This document shows positions 13,829 to 22,406 of a DNA stretch of 64,000 nt, piece after piece (positions within the stretch are counted from its first letter, which is position 1; each line of letters begins with the position of its first letter). The DNA is taken from the NCBI RefSeq assembly GCF_040049195.1, contig NZ_JBDZDL010000005.1. The stretch is one strand, 5' to 3'. This stretch comes from NCEH01 sp040049195 (GTDB taxonomy: Bacteria; Pseudomonadota; Alphaproteobacteria; Rhizobiales; Xanthobacteraceae). The notes under the pieces were generated by a model, which searched no databases, was not told the origin of the DNA, and worked only from the letters and a program-made list of their open reading frames with translations. A program made the position numbers and the translations under genes.

Positions 13829-15621
13829 TATGCGGCCCTCCAGATTTCGCGCCAGGCGGTTCCGTCGAAGATGAAAGCGATGCTGGCATTAAGCGTCGGG
13901 GTATAATTCGTGCCGCCGGCCAATTTCAGATTGGTCCCGTGCACGAAGGTGCGATTGCCGCTCGTCGCGACGACGAGCTGCATTTTGTTTCGGCCGCCCA
14001 GGAAGTTGGTCGTATTGGTCGCGCTGCCGTCTGAAAGAAACACACGGCCATCCGGCGCGCCGATGATCGTGGGGGTCGCTCCCGCACCGCTCAGGAACAT
14101 GACATCATCGGCTGGGCTGTTGCGCTCGACGATAAGGGGCTGCGTGGCCGTGCCGGAAATCACCACCTTGCCGTTGATGCCGCTGAAGTCGTTGTCCGTC
14201 ACCTCCACCTGCGTGGGGTCGTACAGCTCGACATCGTTGGTCCACCCCCGAGAGGTATTGTGATGGATCTTGATCTTGTGCTTCGGATCGGTCCCGCCGT
14301 TCTGGATGAAGAACATGGAGAGGGGATGCTCCTCGCTCTCCTCTATGGTTCCGGTCACGTCGTGGATATCGACTTCCTGGCATCCGTTCGTGATGCACAC
14401 ACCTCGCACGACCCGTTCGTCCGTTCGGGTGCACAGGATCGTTCCGTCATGAACAAATACGCGCCAGCATGCGACAAAGGAAAAGAACCGAAGCTCTTCT
14501 GCCGTTCCGAACCCATTGTTCACATGGAAATCATGAAAATAGATGTCGTTGCATTCGTTGAAGTCGAACGCTTTTGCGAGTTCCGGTGTCATGCCCTCGA
14601 CGTAGGTGAAGGCGGCATTCACATCTGCGACGTAAAGCGTCTTCATCTTGTTGATTTGGATAATCGTCTGATGCCCGTTGAGATGACCGGACTGAATAAC
14701 GACCAACGGAAGCGCGACACCGGATGACGCGGTCGACGCGTCCACGACGAAAGGCTTGTGGCAGAGGATCGTGAAATCAGACCAAACGATCGCTTCGAGC
14801 CACCCGTGGGCGCGGAACCCGTAGAGACCGCCCTGAATATTGATGCCGCTGAAATTGAAAGAGAAGCAATTAGACCCGTTGTCATTGTCGATCCAGATCG
14901 CGGAGCTGTAATCATCCCCGATGGCGACATAGGAGAAATTGTGGATATTCAACCCGCTGACATTCACCATCTTGAGGCCAACAGCCCAATGTGGGTTCTC
15001 TTCGTCGCTCCAGTAATTTTTCCCGTGGACGGAAACATCTTCGATCGTCACGCAGATCGTGCCGGGGACGGTCGCGTCTTCTTCCGGATATGTGATGTTG
15101 ATCGCCTCGCCGCAATCCTCCGTGCCCTCCATCCAGGCAACCATGGAAAACCCGACCAGCGTCACGTATTTGGAGGTTCCGCCGACGTCCGGGTCCCCAT
15201 ACTCGGACTGCGACGTGATGTTGATCTTGATGCCGCCTGCGGCCGACGTGACCAGAAAGCGCGTCGTGTCGATGCCGCAACCCTTTAGGCTGAACGACTT
15301 GTTCGTCGCGGTGACCAGCTTATTCAGCATGTACGCCTTGGACGACCCGTGCAGCGCGCGGCCACTGTCGAATGCCTTCTGGATCGCAACCGTGTCGATC
15401 TCGTCATCCAAAGACGTGGCGCTCTCGTAGACCCTTTGGGCGGCAAGGAGAGAACTGAATTTCTCGCTCAGCGGGTGCGAAGTGCCGTCCCCAATCGCGC
15501 CGAAATCCTCCAGAGAAAGAGAGTCTGCCAGGCGCGAATTGAGGGGGCGGGGAGATCCGTTCGGCGCTTGGTAAGAGATCGGGAGCGGGAGCCGCGGAAG
15601 CGTGCGGACGCGAACTTTCAT
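13828..15621 (-). CDS. Tailspike/tail fibre with right-handed beta-helix
   Basis: A 597-aa protein. The N-terminus includes LSLEDFGAIGDGTSHPLSEK, the strand-turn motif that opens pectate-lyase-like tailspikes. The middle (residues ~90-480) is repetitive with N- and D-rich turns (VSGLNIHNFSYVAIGDDYSS, CQEVDIHDVTGTIEESEEHP, VEVTDNDFSGINGKVVISG), as expected of a parallel beta-helix. The C-terminus (NRTFVHGTNLKLAGGTNYTP) looks like a capping domain. Such proteins bind and often depolymerise surface polysaccharides; no catalytic pair can be assigned by eye. Confidence 0.85.
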   Translation of the reverse strand: MKVRVRTLPRLPLPISYQAPNGSPRPLNSRLADSLSLEDFGAIGDGTSHPLSEKFSSLLAAQRVYESATSLDDEIDTVAIQKAFDSGRALHGSSKAYMLNKLVTATNKSFSLKGCGIDTTRFLVTSAAGGIKINITSQSEYGDPDVGGTSKYVTLVGFSMVAWMEGTEDCGEAINITYPEEDATVPGTICVTIEDVSVHGKNYWSDEENPHWAVGLKMVNVSGLNIHNFSYVAIGDDYSSAIWIDNDNGSNCFSFNFSGINIQGGLYGFRAHGWLEAIVWSDFTILCHKPFVVDASTASSGVALPLVVIQSGHLNGHQTIIQINKMKTLYVADVNAAFTYVEGMTPELAKAFDFNECNDIYFHDFHVNNGFGTAEELRFFSFVACWRVFVHDGTILCTRTDERVVRGVCITNGCQEVDIHDVTGTIEESEEHPLSMFFIQNGGTDPKHKIKIHHNTSRGWTNDVELYDPTQVEVTDNDFSGINGKVVISGTATQPLIVERNSPADDVMFLSGAGATPTIIGAPDGRVFLSDGSATNTTNFLGGRNKMQLVVATSGNRTFVHGTNLKLAGGTNYTPTLNASIAFIFDGTAWREIWRAA

Positions 15622-15956
15622 GACACCACCCCATCAACCACGGGAACGGTTCCGACGACCAATTGGGAGACGATGCCCTCGCGCTCGAAGGTCATGCCGA
15701 CGGCGTATTGGCCGGGGCAGAGGCTGCGCATTTGCTCTTCGGTGATGGTCACCTGAAGGAGTCCGACGCCATCCGTCGTAACTGCCCCGGTGGAGCGCCG
15801 CGCCTCGATGACGACCGCACCGTCACGGCGCAAGACGAAGACAACCTCGTCCCCCTCCTCTATGGCGACCAGCGCTTCGGCCGCGTCGTCATAGAGTTCA
15901 AATACCTCCTCCCACCGCCCCCGATTGGAGACGGCGTCAAAATCCACGCTGATCAT
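15618..15956 (-). CDS. Phage tail-associated beta-sandwich-like protein
   Basis: A 112-aa, strand-rich protein (VFELYDDAAEALVAIEEGDE, VVFVLRRDGAVVIEARRSTG, GQYAVGMTFEREGIVSQL). The pattern resembles the short immunoglobulin-like or baseplate-type domains found next to collar and spike genes. Its stop overlaps the spike ATG by 4 nt. Specific function unknown. Confidence 0.6.
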   Translation of the reverse strand: MISVDFDAVSNRGRWEEVFELYDDAAEALVAIEEGDEVVFVLRRDGAVVIEARRSTGAVTTDGVGLLQVTITEEQMRSLCPGQYAVGMTFEREGIVSQLVVGTVPVVDGVVS

Positions 15957-15965
15957 GTGGACGCC

Positions 15966-16898
15966 TCAGATTTTGATGTAGACGGTCATCGCCAGGAACG
16001 GCTGGACGTTCGAATGCGGGAGGCCGCCGCCCTCCGGCTCGGTCTCGAAGCCGTGCGTATGGGCGCCGCCGTCATCGGTATTCCCCGCAGCGCCTGGATA
16101 CTGCGTCCCTGCGCCGGCGCCGGAGGTGTATCCGCCGATAGCGAAGCCCTTCCCGTGGTGGTGATCGCCATCCTCGTTCGTCGTTCCGACGTGGAAATGC
16201 GGCGGCATCTGCGTCGTATCGAGCGTGATCGACTGCGCGCCGCTGCTATGGCCGACATTCAGAACGTCGGTCAGCACGCCGGCGGGGGCTGACGCTCCCA
16301 TTTGATCCAGACCGACAGCCACGCGTCCGCGCATGTCAGGCAGGGTGATGGTTTTATTCGCCGCCCAATCCGCGCTCGCGCTGCCACCTCGGCCGCCGGA
16401 AACGGTCAGGTTGAGCACGGGCCACAGCAGCTCGAACAGGTCCGCGCAATCGTCGCTGGCGGTTTCGGTGGCGCCAGAGGCGGCCGAGCCGATGGTGCGG
16501 CCATTGCACCGCGCCCATCCCTCGACGGTGCCGGCGCCAAAGAAAAACTTCATGTCGCCGGTCTTGGCGACGCCGGTCGGGTCAATCGGGTCGGTGGGAT
16601 CATCCGGCGGGACGGGGACTTCCACCGCCGGCATGTTGTCCACGTCGTAGATGACGGTATCGTCCGGTGCGAGCATGCGCACCCTGAAGAGGCCGGCGGC
16701 GAGAAACACCGCTGGGAACCTTCCATGAGAGTCTGAAACGGCGGGGTTTGCGCGCGGCGTCGCAAGCCCATAATCGCTGTAGATGGAGAGCGGCGTCGAT
16801 GTCCCGCCGACATAGAAATTGGCCTTGGCCCCGATGATGGGCAGACCTGTGACAGCATCAACCTGCTGCATCAGCGATTGAGGCCAGAAAGCTGCCAT
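15966..16898 (-). CDS. Phage tail collar domain protein
   Basis: A 310-aa protein from ATG 16898 behind GGAGCAACC. An N-terminal strand-rich region (LPIIGAKANFYVGGTSTPLS) leads to the collar core GDMKFFFGAGTVEGWARCNG and TITLPDMRGRVAVGLDQMG, which is the Phage_Collar signature (gp12/gp37-like). The C-terminal part is His- and Gly-rich (PPHFHVGTTNEDGDHHHGKG), typical of collar proteins that coordinate metal. It begins the promoter-proximal part of the spike cluster, just after a terminator. Confidence 0.85.
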   Translation of the reverse strand: MAAFWPQSLMQQVDAVTGLPIIGAKANFYVGGTSTPLSIYSDYGLATPRANPAVSDSHGRFPAVFLAAGLFRVRMLAPDDTVIYDVDNMPAVEVPVPPDDPTDPIDPTGVAKTGDMKFFFGAGTVEGWARCNGRTIGSAASGATETASDDCADLFELLWPVLNLTVSGGRGGSASADWAANKTITLPDMRGRVAVGLDQMGASAPAGVLTDVLNVGHSSGAQSITLDTTQMPPHFHVGTTNEDGDHHHGKGFAIGGYTSGAGAGTQYPGAAGNTDDGGAHTHGFETEPEGGGLPHSNVQPFLAMTVYIKI

Positions 16899-16910
16899 GG
16901 GTTGCTCCAA

Positions 16911-16937
16911 TAAAAAAGCCGCCCGGCTGGGGCGGCT
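16911..16937 (-). terminator. Intrinsic terminator within the late operon
   Basis: AGCCGCCC (16917-16924) and GGGCGGCT (16930-16937) with a 5-nt loop; on the minus strand the stem is followed by TTTTTATTGG. It separates the ejection-protein gene at 16969 from the tail collar gene, probably lowering tail-tip expression or marking a separate transcript. Confidence 0.8.
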
Positions 16938-16968
16938 CGCTGCGACTCGCGTGTTGGTTGGAGTTGCG

Positions 16969-19900
16969 TTAATTTCCAAGTGCTGGCAGCAACGCCGCGC
17001 GCATATAGACCCGAGCAAGATTGATGGCCTGGGTCTTCGTCGGCCGGTCGGAGACTTTCGCGAGCAACGCCCGCGCCCGATCCGGGTTCAGCAGTGCGTC
17101 GCGAACGATTTCATCCACGCTCTGGAGCCCGGACTTGCGCAGAGCCTCAATGACGCGGCCGAAGTGGGCCCCCAAGCCGCCGCCAGCCGCCGCGCCTAGG
17201 CCGCCGCCAACCACGCTTCCCGCCGCGGCGCCGGCGCCTGCGAGCGCTCCAGGGGAGAGAAGGCGGGACAGCCAGGATTGCGCATCTGTGCCGGACTTCG
17301 CTGTCGCGAGGGCATCCTGGACCGTATTCGACTGCCCGGGGATCTTCACCGCCGTCAGGGAGCGGTTCGCCCGCTTCAGGTCCGCAGCAATCGCGTGAAG
17401 CCCCGCCATTTCCTCGCCGCTGAGAACATGCTTGAGAGCAGGCGCAGATTGCCGAAGGAATTGCTGAAAGGCATCCGAGCGCATCAGGTCCACATTGGAC
17501 GTGCCGCCCTCGATATTGCCCACGAAGCGCGTGGCGATGTAATCCGCCACCGCCTTGCGCAGGCCTTCGCGCGCCTGCTGGTTTCCGGCCGTCTCGCGGG
17601 CGAGGCGTGCCATCTGCTGCACCTGGTCTTGCCGAGAGAAGATACCGCCGATGGTGCGCGTCACATCGGCTGGGTCATCCAGATTGAGCAGGCGCCCCAC
17701 CGCGCCCTTTTGAAAACTGTCGATCTGTTCCTTCCTCAGAGCCGCGAGGCGGGCAAGGGTCTCCGACGCCTTGATCGGGTCGGCCACCATCTTGTCGATC
17801 TCGGGAATGGCCCGCAGGGCATCGGCGTGCGTCTGGCGCCAGCGTTGCACCTTGGAGGGGTCGAGCGTGCCGTCCGGAAGCATGGCATCTCGACGCAGCG
17901 TGGCGATGGCATAGGACCCGATCTGAGCCATGGCGCCGGGATAGGCGTTCTTCAGATCCTGCATGGCCTCGAAGCCACGGGGGCCCGGCCTGAAGAAGCG
18001 CCCCGGCACAACGCCGGCGGGAAGGGTGTAGTGATCCGAGGCGGCGCCCCGGAGCGTCTCACCCACCGGGCCTTCGTCATAGGTCCGGGATCGCTGCTTG
18101 GTGGCGGCCGAGGCGTCCTTCAGTCGTCCCGCAGCACCTTCATCGAAATTGGGGACGAGGTTTTCGGGGAAGAGTCCAGCGCCTTGTACGCCTTGATCTC
18201 TCGAAGTGTTGCTAGATCGCCCTCGCGCTTGGCCTGCGCCTCCAGATCCTGGAGGCACAAGGGCCGCTGATGCGGTTCCAACGATGCCAGCGCCCGCTGC
18301 ATCGCTTCGCCCGGCTTCAGCGGTTGCTTGGTTGGTGCGCCAGTCATCGACCCTCCGCTGAAGGGCGGCCGCCATGGTGTCCATCTCGGACATGGCGCCG
18401 GCCTGCACCGCCCGCTGTTCCAGATCCGCCTTCGCGGCCACTGCGCCTTCAATATCACGTTCGATGGCGCCGCGCAGCCGGGACAACCGTCCATATACGA
18501 CGTTCTTGCCATGCTTGGACAGTTCGTCCGTCAGGGCATCGTTCACACGGCGCCGCAGGGCCACCATCTCCCGAAACGTGATCACATCGGGATATTGAAG
18601 GGCAATCCCCAGGCTGCCAGCTTCCTCGCCTCCAAACGGCTTGGCGGACTTCTCCAGGCTCTTCACGATGTCTCGTGCCGTCTGCCGCGTGTCGGTGACA
18701 TTCAGGTTCAGGCTACCGTTCGGGTCCACCGCGTCCCATAACGCGTCTTCCCGCGCCTTCACCGCCTGCCGCGCCTCAGCCACCTGCTGGCGGATGCGAA
18801 GGCCGTAGCCCTCGGGCGTGCCCGTTCCGCCGAGCTTGTCGGTCGCGGCCTGCGCCGCCTTCATCGCGTCGTCCACCGTCTTGCCCAGCGACAGATCCAG
18901 ATTGGACAGGTTCTGCCGCAGCACCTGAACCACCTGTTCCGGCGCGCCGGCCGGTTGGATACCCTCCAACGCACCGACCCGCGCCGCGTTCTGCTCTGCG
19001 CGCCGCGCATTGAATTCGGCGGGGAATTGGCTTGCCGAGGCACGCTCGAGCCCTCCGATCCCCATGTCCCCGGTCATCTGGAACGTGGTGGGCTGGGAGC
19101 CGCGCACAAGCTCCCAGTGGGCGGTATCGAGCGCGGCACGCGCGGCGCTTGGGTCCGTGGCGGCGTCCGCCAGCCTGCGGCCCGCTGCCGCCTCCTGCGT
19201 CGCCGGATCGGCCATCCGGAAGTCGCGCCACGCCTGGGGTGCCTGCGCCAATCCCCGCGCGCCAGCCAATGCCCCGGCGCCCAGTCCTCCACCGACAAGG
19301 TTCCCAGCGGTCTCCGCCAAGGGCTTCCAGGGTTCGGGCACGACATTGCCGGCCATCTGTCCGCCGACACCCGCCGCGGCGCCGACGCCGGCATTCACCG
19401 CAACGTCGCTCACCGAGCCAGACCGTCCAATGAAGGGAGCCGCAGCGTTCATGGCGCCCTCGCCCACCACACCGGCACGACCCAATACGCCCAGCGCAGC
19501 TTCCGGCGCCAGCATGCCGCCAATGCCCGCCCCCGCGGCGCGCGCCAGCTTCTCCTCCATGCTGTTGGCCTGCACCTGGGCAGGATCATTCACCCCGAGG
19601 CTCGCGCCTGCACGCGCGAGAGACCGGCTCCCGCCGAAGCCCCGGGCGTCTGGAAGCTCCGAGCCCGTCAACGCATTGATACCGTGGATACCACGGTTCA
19701 CGACCCAGGTCGCCGCGTCCACCGGAGCGCCGGCCACGCTGTAAATGGCGTCGTTCAAGCCCGCCGTCAGGTTGTTCCACATGCCGGACGGCGCCGGCTG
19801 CTGGGGGGGCGGCGGTGTGGGCGGAATGAGGTCGTCAAACAAACCTGCGGTTGCCTGCGGAGCGGCGGGGATCAGGTCGTCGAAGAGCCCTTGCTGAACC

Positions 19901-20421
19901 TGCGGCGCCGCCTGGGGCACGCTCTGTGGCGCAGCCGCCGGCTGGGGCCGCATCGCCGCGTCTATCGCCTGCACGCCGGCCGGCCGCGGCGGATCTGCCG
20001 TGTAAGCCATGGCTTCAGAACGCGGCACGAATTGCACCCCGCTCAGTCCCTGGTTGGTATCGCGGGCGCCAAGGTCGCGCCCGATCGGCACATCAAAGCG
20101 ACCCTCAGGGGCATTCCGAAAGGCGCCACCGGTGTCGTGCACCACCACCGGCACGTTGCGCAGCGTCTGCGGCTGGCCCCCGACCGAATAGCTCACCTCA
20201 GGAATGGTGTATTCCCGGCCATAGAGCTGGGGATTGCCGGCAATGGTCACGTACGGCGCCCGGCCCGAGCGGAAATCCTCAAGCGTTCGGACCATGGCCT
20301 GCCCGTCAGGTCCCGGCCGCGAGGCCTCGTATCCACCTTCCATCCGATCCCCGCCGCGTTGGGGCGAATAGGTGGTGACGCGCTGATTTCCGGGGATCAG
20401 GTCATCGAACAGGCCGGCCAT
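16969..20421 (-). CDS. Large virion ejection/internal protein with a 3D (DPBB-like) domain
   Basis: A 1150-aa protein started at ATG 20421 (MAGLFDDLIPGNQ). GLFDDLIP occurs three times, near residues 3, 180 and 195. Residues ~50-120 contain YVTIAGNPQLYGREYTIPE and VPVVVHDTGGAFRNAPEGRF, resembling the Asp-rich 3D domain of MltA-type lytic transglycosylases. A Pro/Gln linker follows, then Ala/Gly-rich and long helical stretches to the end. The order after capsid, adaptor and gp10-like genes matches podovirus proteins injected with the DNA. Cell-wall lytic activity is inferred from the 3D-like block only. Confidence 0.7.
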   Translation of the reverse strand: MAGLFDDLIPGNQRVTTYSPQRGGDRMEGGYEASRPGPDGQAMVRTLEDFRSGRAPYVTIAGNPQLYGREYTIPEVSYSVGGQPQTLRNVPVVVHDTGGAFRNAPEGRFDVPIGRDLGARDTNQGLSGVQFVPRSEAMAYTADPPRPAGVQAIDAAMRPQPAAAPQSVPQAAPQVQQGLFDDLIPAAPQATAGLFDDLIPPTPPPPQQPAPSGMWNNLTAGLNDAIYSVAGAPVDAATWVVNRGIHGINALTGSELPDARGFGGSRSLARAGASLGVNDPAQVQANSMEEKLARAAGAGIGGMLAPEAALGVLGRAGVVGEGAMNAAAPFIGRSGSVSDVAVNAGVGAAAGVGGQMAGNVVPEPWKPLAETAGNLVGGGLGAGALAGARGLAQAPQAWRDFRMADPATQEAAAGRRLADAATDPSAARAALDTAHWELVRGSQPTTFQMTGDMGIGGLERASASQFPAEFNARRAEQNAARVGALEGIQPAGAPEQVVQVLRQNLSNLDLSLGKTVDDAMKAAQAATDKLGGTGTPEGYGLRIRQQVAEARQAVKAREDALWDAVDPNGSLNLNVTDTRQTARDIVKSLEKSAKPFGGEEAGSLGIALQYPDVITFREMVALRRRVNDALTDELSKHGKNVVYGRLSRLRGAIERDIEGAVAAKADLEQRAVQAGAMSEMDTMAAALQRRVDDWRTNQATAEAGRSDAAGAGIVGTASAALVPPGSGGAGQARGRSSNTSRDQGVQGAGLFPENLVPNFDEGAAGRLKDASAATKQRSRTYDEGPVGETLRGAASDHYTLPAGVVPGRFFRPGPRGFEAMQDLKNAYPGAMAQIGSYAIATLRRDAMLPDGTLDPSKVQRWRQTHADALRAIPEIDKMVADPIKASETLARLAALRKEQIDSFQKGAVGRLLNLDDPADVTRTIGGIFSRQDQVQQMARLARETAGNQQAREGLRKAVADYIATRFVGNIEGGTSNVDLMRSDAFQQFLRQSAPALKHVLSGEEMAGLHAIAADLKRANRSLTAVKIPGQSNTVQDALATAKSGTDAQSWLSRLLSPGALAGAGAAAGSVVGGGLGAAAGGGLGAHFGRVIEALRKSGLQSVDEIVRDALLNPDRARALLAKVSDRPTKTQAINLARVYMRAALLPALGN

Positions 20422-20423
20422 GA

Positions 20424-21569
20424 TCAAAGCCCCGCCGGGTTGATGCCCATTTGCTGCAAACGCTGGATCACCGCATCACGCCGCGCGCCCCGAGCAATGG
20501 CCGCGCGCGCCTGCGCCAATTGATCGCCACCCTGTGCCTGCGGGGCTGAGGCACCCGGGGCGCCGCCCGGCGCCCCGAAGTTCTGCCCGGCACCAGGAAC
20601 CGCTCCGGCCTGCCCCTGGAGCTTCGCAAGACCAGCCCCGAGGGCGCCCTTGAATTCGTTCAACGCCGCGAGGTAGTCCGGCAGGCTCTGAGCGGCATTC
20701 AGGCGCGCGAATGCCTCTTCCGCTTTCTTGCCCTCATAGTCCGTGATGGCGCCGCCGCCCTTGAGCATCTGCCGCGCCTGCAAGAACGCACCCCCACCCA
20801 ACTGGTCCATTCGACTCTGCACACGCGCGGCATCGGCCGAAACGTTTGGCATTTTGGACGCCCACGGCCCCACCATGCTCGGCAGATAGGGATCTGCGGC
20901 CAGATCATCGATATTCTTGTTGATCTGAGCCGCGATCCCCTGAGCGGCCGGCAATGCCGCCTGCGCCTCGCCCGCCGCCGTGCCCTGCGCCTTCTCCGCC
21001 GCCGCCCCGGCGACATTCTTCGGCACCGTCCCAATTGGCTGGCGCGTGATCGGATCAAGCAGGACGAAATGCGTCCCGGCATCGAGCTGGATCGGCTTGT
21101 TGGAGATGGTCACACCGGGCGGCATCTGCGAGCGGATCATCTGCCCATTGGTGCCAGGCTGGAGCACCACGGGATTGCCTTGCGCATCCACCCCGAATTG
21201 CGGGTTCAGCCCATATTTGGGCTGCTCGCTCGTGCCGGCGCGCTGGCGCATGATATCGAGCTTCTGGCGCTCGAAGTTGTTCTGCGTCTCCTGCTGGCCG
21301 AGCCTCAGATAGTTGTTGGAGCCCTCCAGATCGCCGATGGCGAGAAGGCGCTGGGCGGGTGTCATATAGTCCGGAGTTCCATCCGCATTGCGCGGAATAC
21401 CCTGCTGCCCGACTTCCCGCCGCCCCTGCTGAATGCCGAGCCTCTCCGCATATTGCTGGCCCTGCTCAAAGCTGGGCAGCACGCTCGAAAGGATGCTTCC
21501 CCAATTGGCATTGGCCTCGGGCATGCGCCCGATGGAAGCGTCCGCGCGGACAATGGGAAACGAAGCCAT
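20424..21569 (-). CDS. Internal virion/ejection protein, helical
   Basis: A 381-aa protein from ATG 21569 (MASFPIVRADASIGRMPEAN) behind GGAAGTGAA. It is Gln/Ala-rich and largely helical (LRLGQQETQNNFERQKLDIM; AAQINKNIDDLAADPYL). The C-terminus AQARAAIARGARRDAVIQRL recalls the short helix found at the end of several phage ejection proteins. Gene position, between two other presumed ejection proteins, supports a role analogous to P22 gp20/gp16 or T7 gp15. Confidence 0.6.
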   Translation of the reverse strand: MASFPIVRADASIGRMPEANANWGSILSSVLPSFEQGQQYAERLGIQQGRREVGQQGIPRNADGTPDYMTPAQRLLAIGDLEGSNNYLRLGQQETQNNFERQKLDIMRQRAGTSEQPKYGLNPQFGVDAQGNPVVLQPGTNGQMIRSQMPPGVTISNKPIQLDAGTHFVLLDPITRQPIGTVPKNVAGAAAEKAQGTAAGEAQAALPAAQGIAAQINKNIDDLAADPYLPSMVGPWASKMPNVSADAARVQSRMDQLGGGAFLQARQMLKGGGAITDYEGKKAEEAFARLNAAQSLPDYLAALNEFKGALGAGLAKLQGQAGAVPGAGQNFGAPGGAPGASAPQAQGGDQLAQARAAIARGARRDAVIQRLQQMGINPAGL

Positions 21570-21570
21570 T

Positions 21571-22257
21571 TCACTTCCCTCCAAAGCCGAGCAGCCGGGC
21601 ACCGAGGGAGACGCCGCCGCCGGTGCCGAGGCCAGCGAGACCGGATGCGAAATTAAGCCCGCCGCCGATCAGATCCTGTGTTGCGCGGCTGTCCTGCGCC
21701 GCGCCCTGCATCTGCGCGCTCGCCGTGTTCGTGCCAAGGTTGTTCAGAATGCCGGCCTTGCTCACGCCCGTCGCATATTGCGCGTCGCCGATGCCCGAGG
21801 TCAGCCCGGCCTGTGCCCCTGCCGTCTGGAGCGCCAGCGGATCATAGCCCTTCAGCCGGTCCAGCCAGGAGCCATATTCCTGGTTCGCGACGCCGGTCGC
21901 ATAGTTGATTGCGTCCGCGCTGGTGTTGCCAGATCCGAGCATGCCGCGCGCCGCAGCGCGCCGGTCCAGATTGTCCAACCCCTGGTCAAGGGAGAACTGA
22001 TACCCCGGCCCCGCCTGAAAGGCGGCCGTTGCCCGCGCGTTCCCCTCCGGCCCATTGAGCCCCAGGGCATCGGAATAGGTCTGCGAGCCCTTGTTGTACG
22101 TGCTCGCCAGAGGGTCGAAATATTGCTGCGCCTGGCCGTACTGCTTCGTCAGGGCGTCCGTGCCCTGGTCGAGGTACATGTTGCCGATGTTGGCGCCCAT
22201 CACGGCGTATTTGGTGGCCGTGTTCGCGGCGTTCTTGCCGCCATTGAAGAGTGCCAT
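21571..22257 (-). CDS. Internal virion protein, gp7/gp14-like
   Basis: A 228-aa protein from ATG 22257, which overlaps the TGA of the upstream small gene. It contains the conserved block GPGYQFSLDQGLDNLDRRAA followed by ARGMLGSGNTSADAINYATG, seen in many podovirus ejection proteins, and a hydrophobic Gly-rich C-terminus (GGGLNFASGLAGLGTGGGVS) that could insert in a membrane. Likely part of the DNA-translocation conduit. The precise homologue is uncertain. Confidence 0.7.
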   Translation of the reverse strand: MALFNGGKNAANTATKYAVMGANIGNMYLDQGTDALTKQYGQAQQYFDPLASTYNKGSQTYSDALGLNGPEGNARATAAFQAGPGYQFSLDQGLDNLDRRAAARGMLGSGNTSADAINYATGVANQEYGSWLDRLKGYDPLALQTAGAQAGLTSGIGDAQYATGVSKAGILNNLGTNTASAQMQGAAQDSRATQDLIGGGLNFASGLAGLGTGGGVSLGARLLGFGGK

Positions 22258-22406
22258 CACAAAGTCTCCACGGCCGGCGCCATCGCACGCACAAGCGCAT
22301 CAATGGCCTGGAAATACTGCCGCCATTCGGGGCGCATCGTCCCATCGGAATTCAGCAGCGGGACGTTCGGCGCCGGCATCGGCCTCATCTTCGGCAACAC
22401 CGTCAT
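22257..22406 (-). CDS. Small phage structural-module protein
   Basis: A 49-aa protein (MTVLPKMRPMPAPNVPLLNS, then MRPEWRQYFQAIDALVRAM). Its ATG overlaps the stop of the gp10-like gene and its own stop overlaps the next ATG. The core WxxYFQAIDxLV is common in short phage proteins preceding ejection genes. Function unknown. Confidence 0.65.
   Translation of the reverse strand: MTVLPKMRPMPAPNVPLLNSDGTMRPEWRQYFQAIDALVRAMAPAVETL

Noticed and set aside
16969..20523. Long plus-strand frames opposite the ejection protein
   Set aside because: Compositionally biased antisense frames with no conserved motif.
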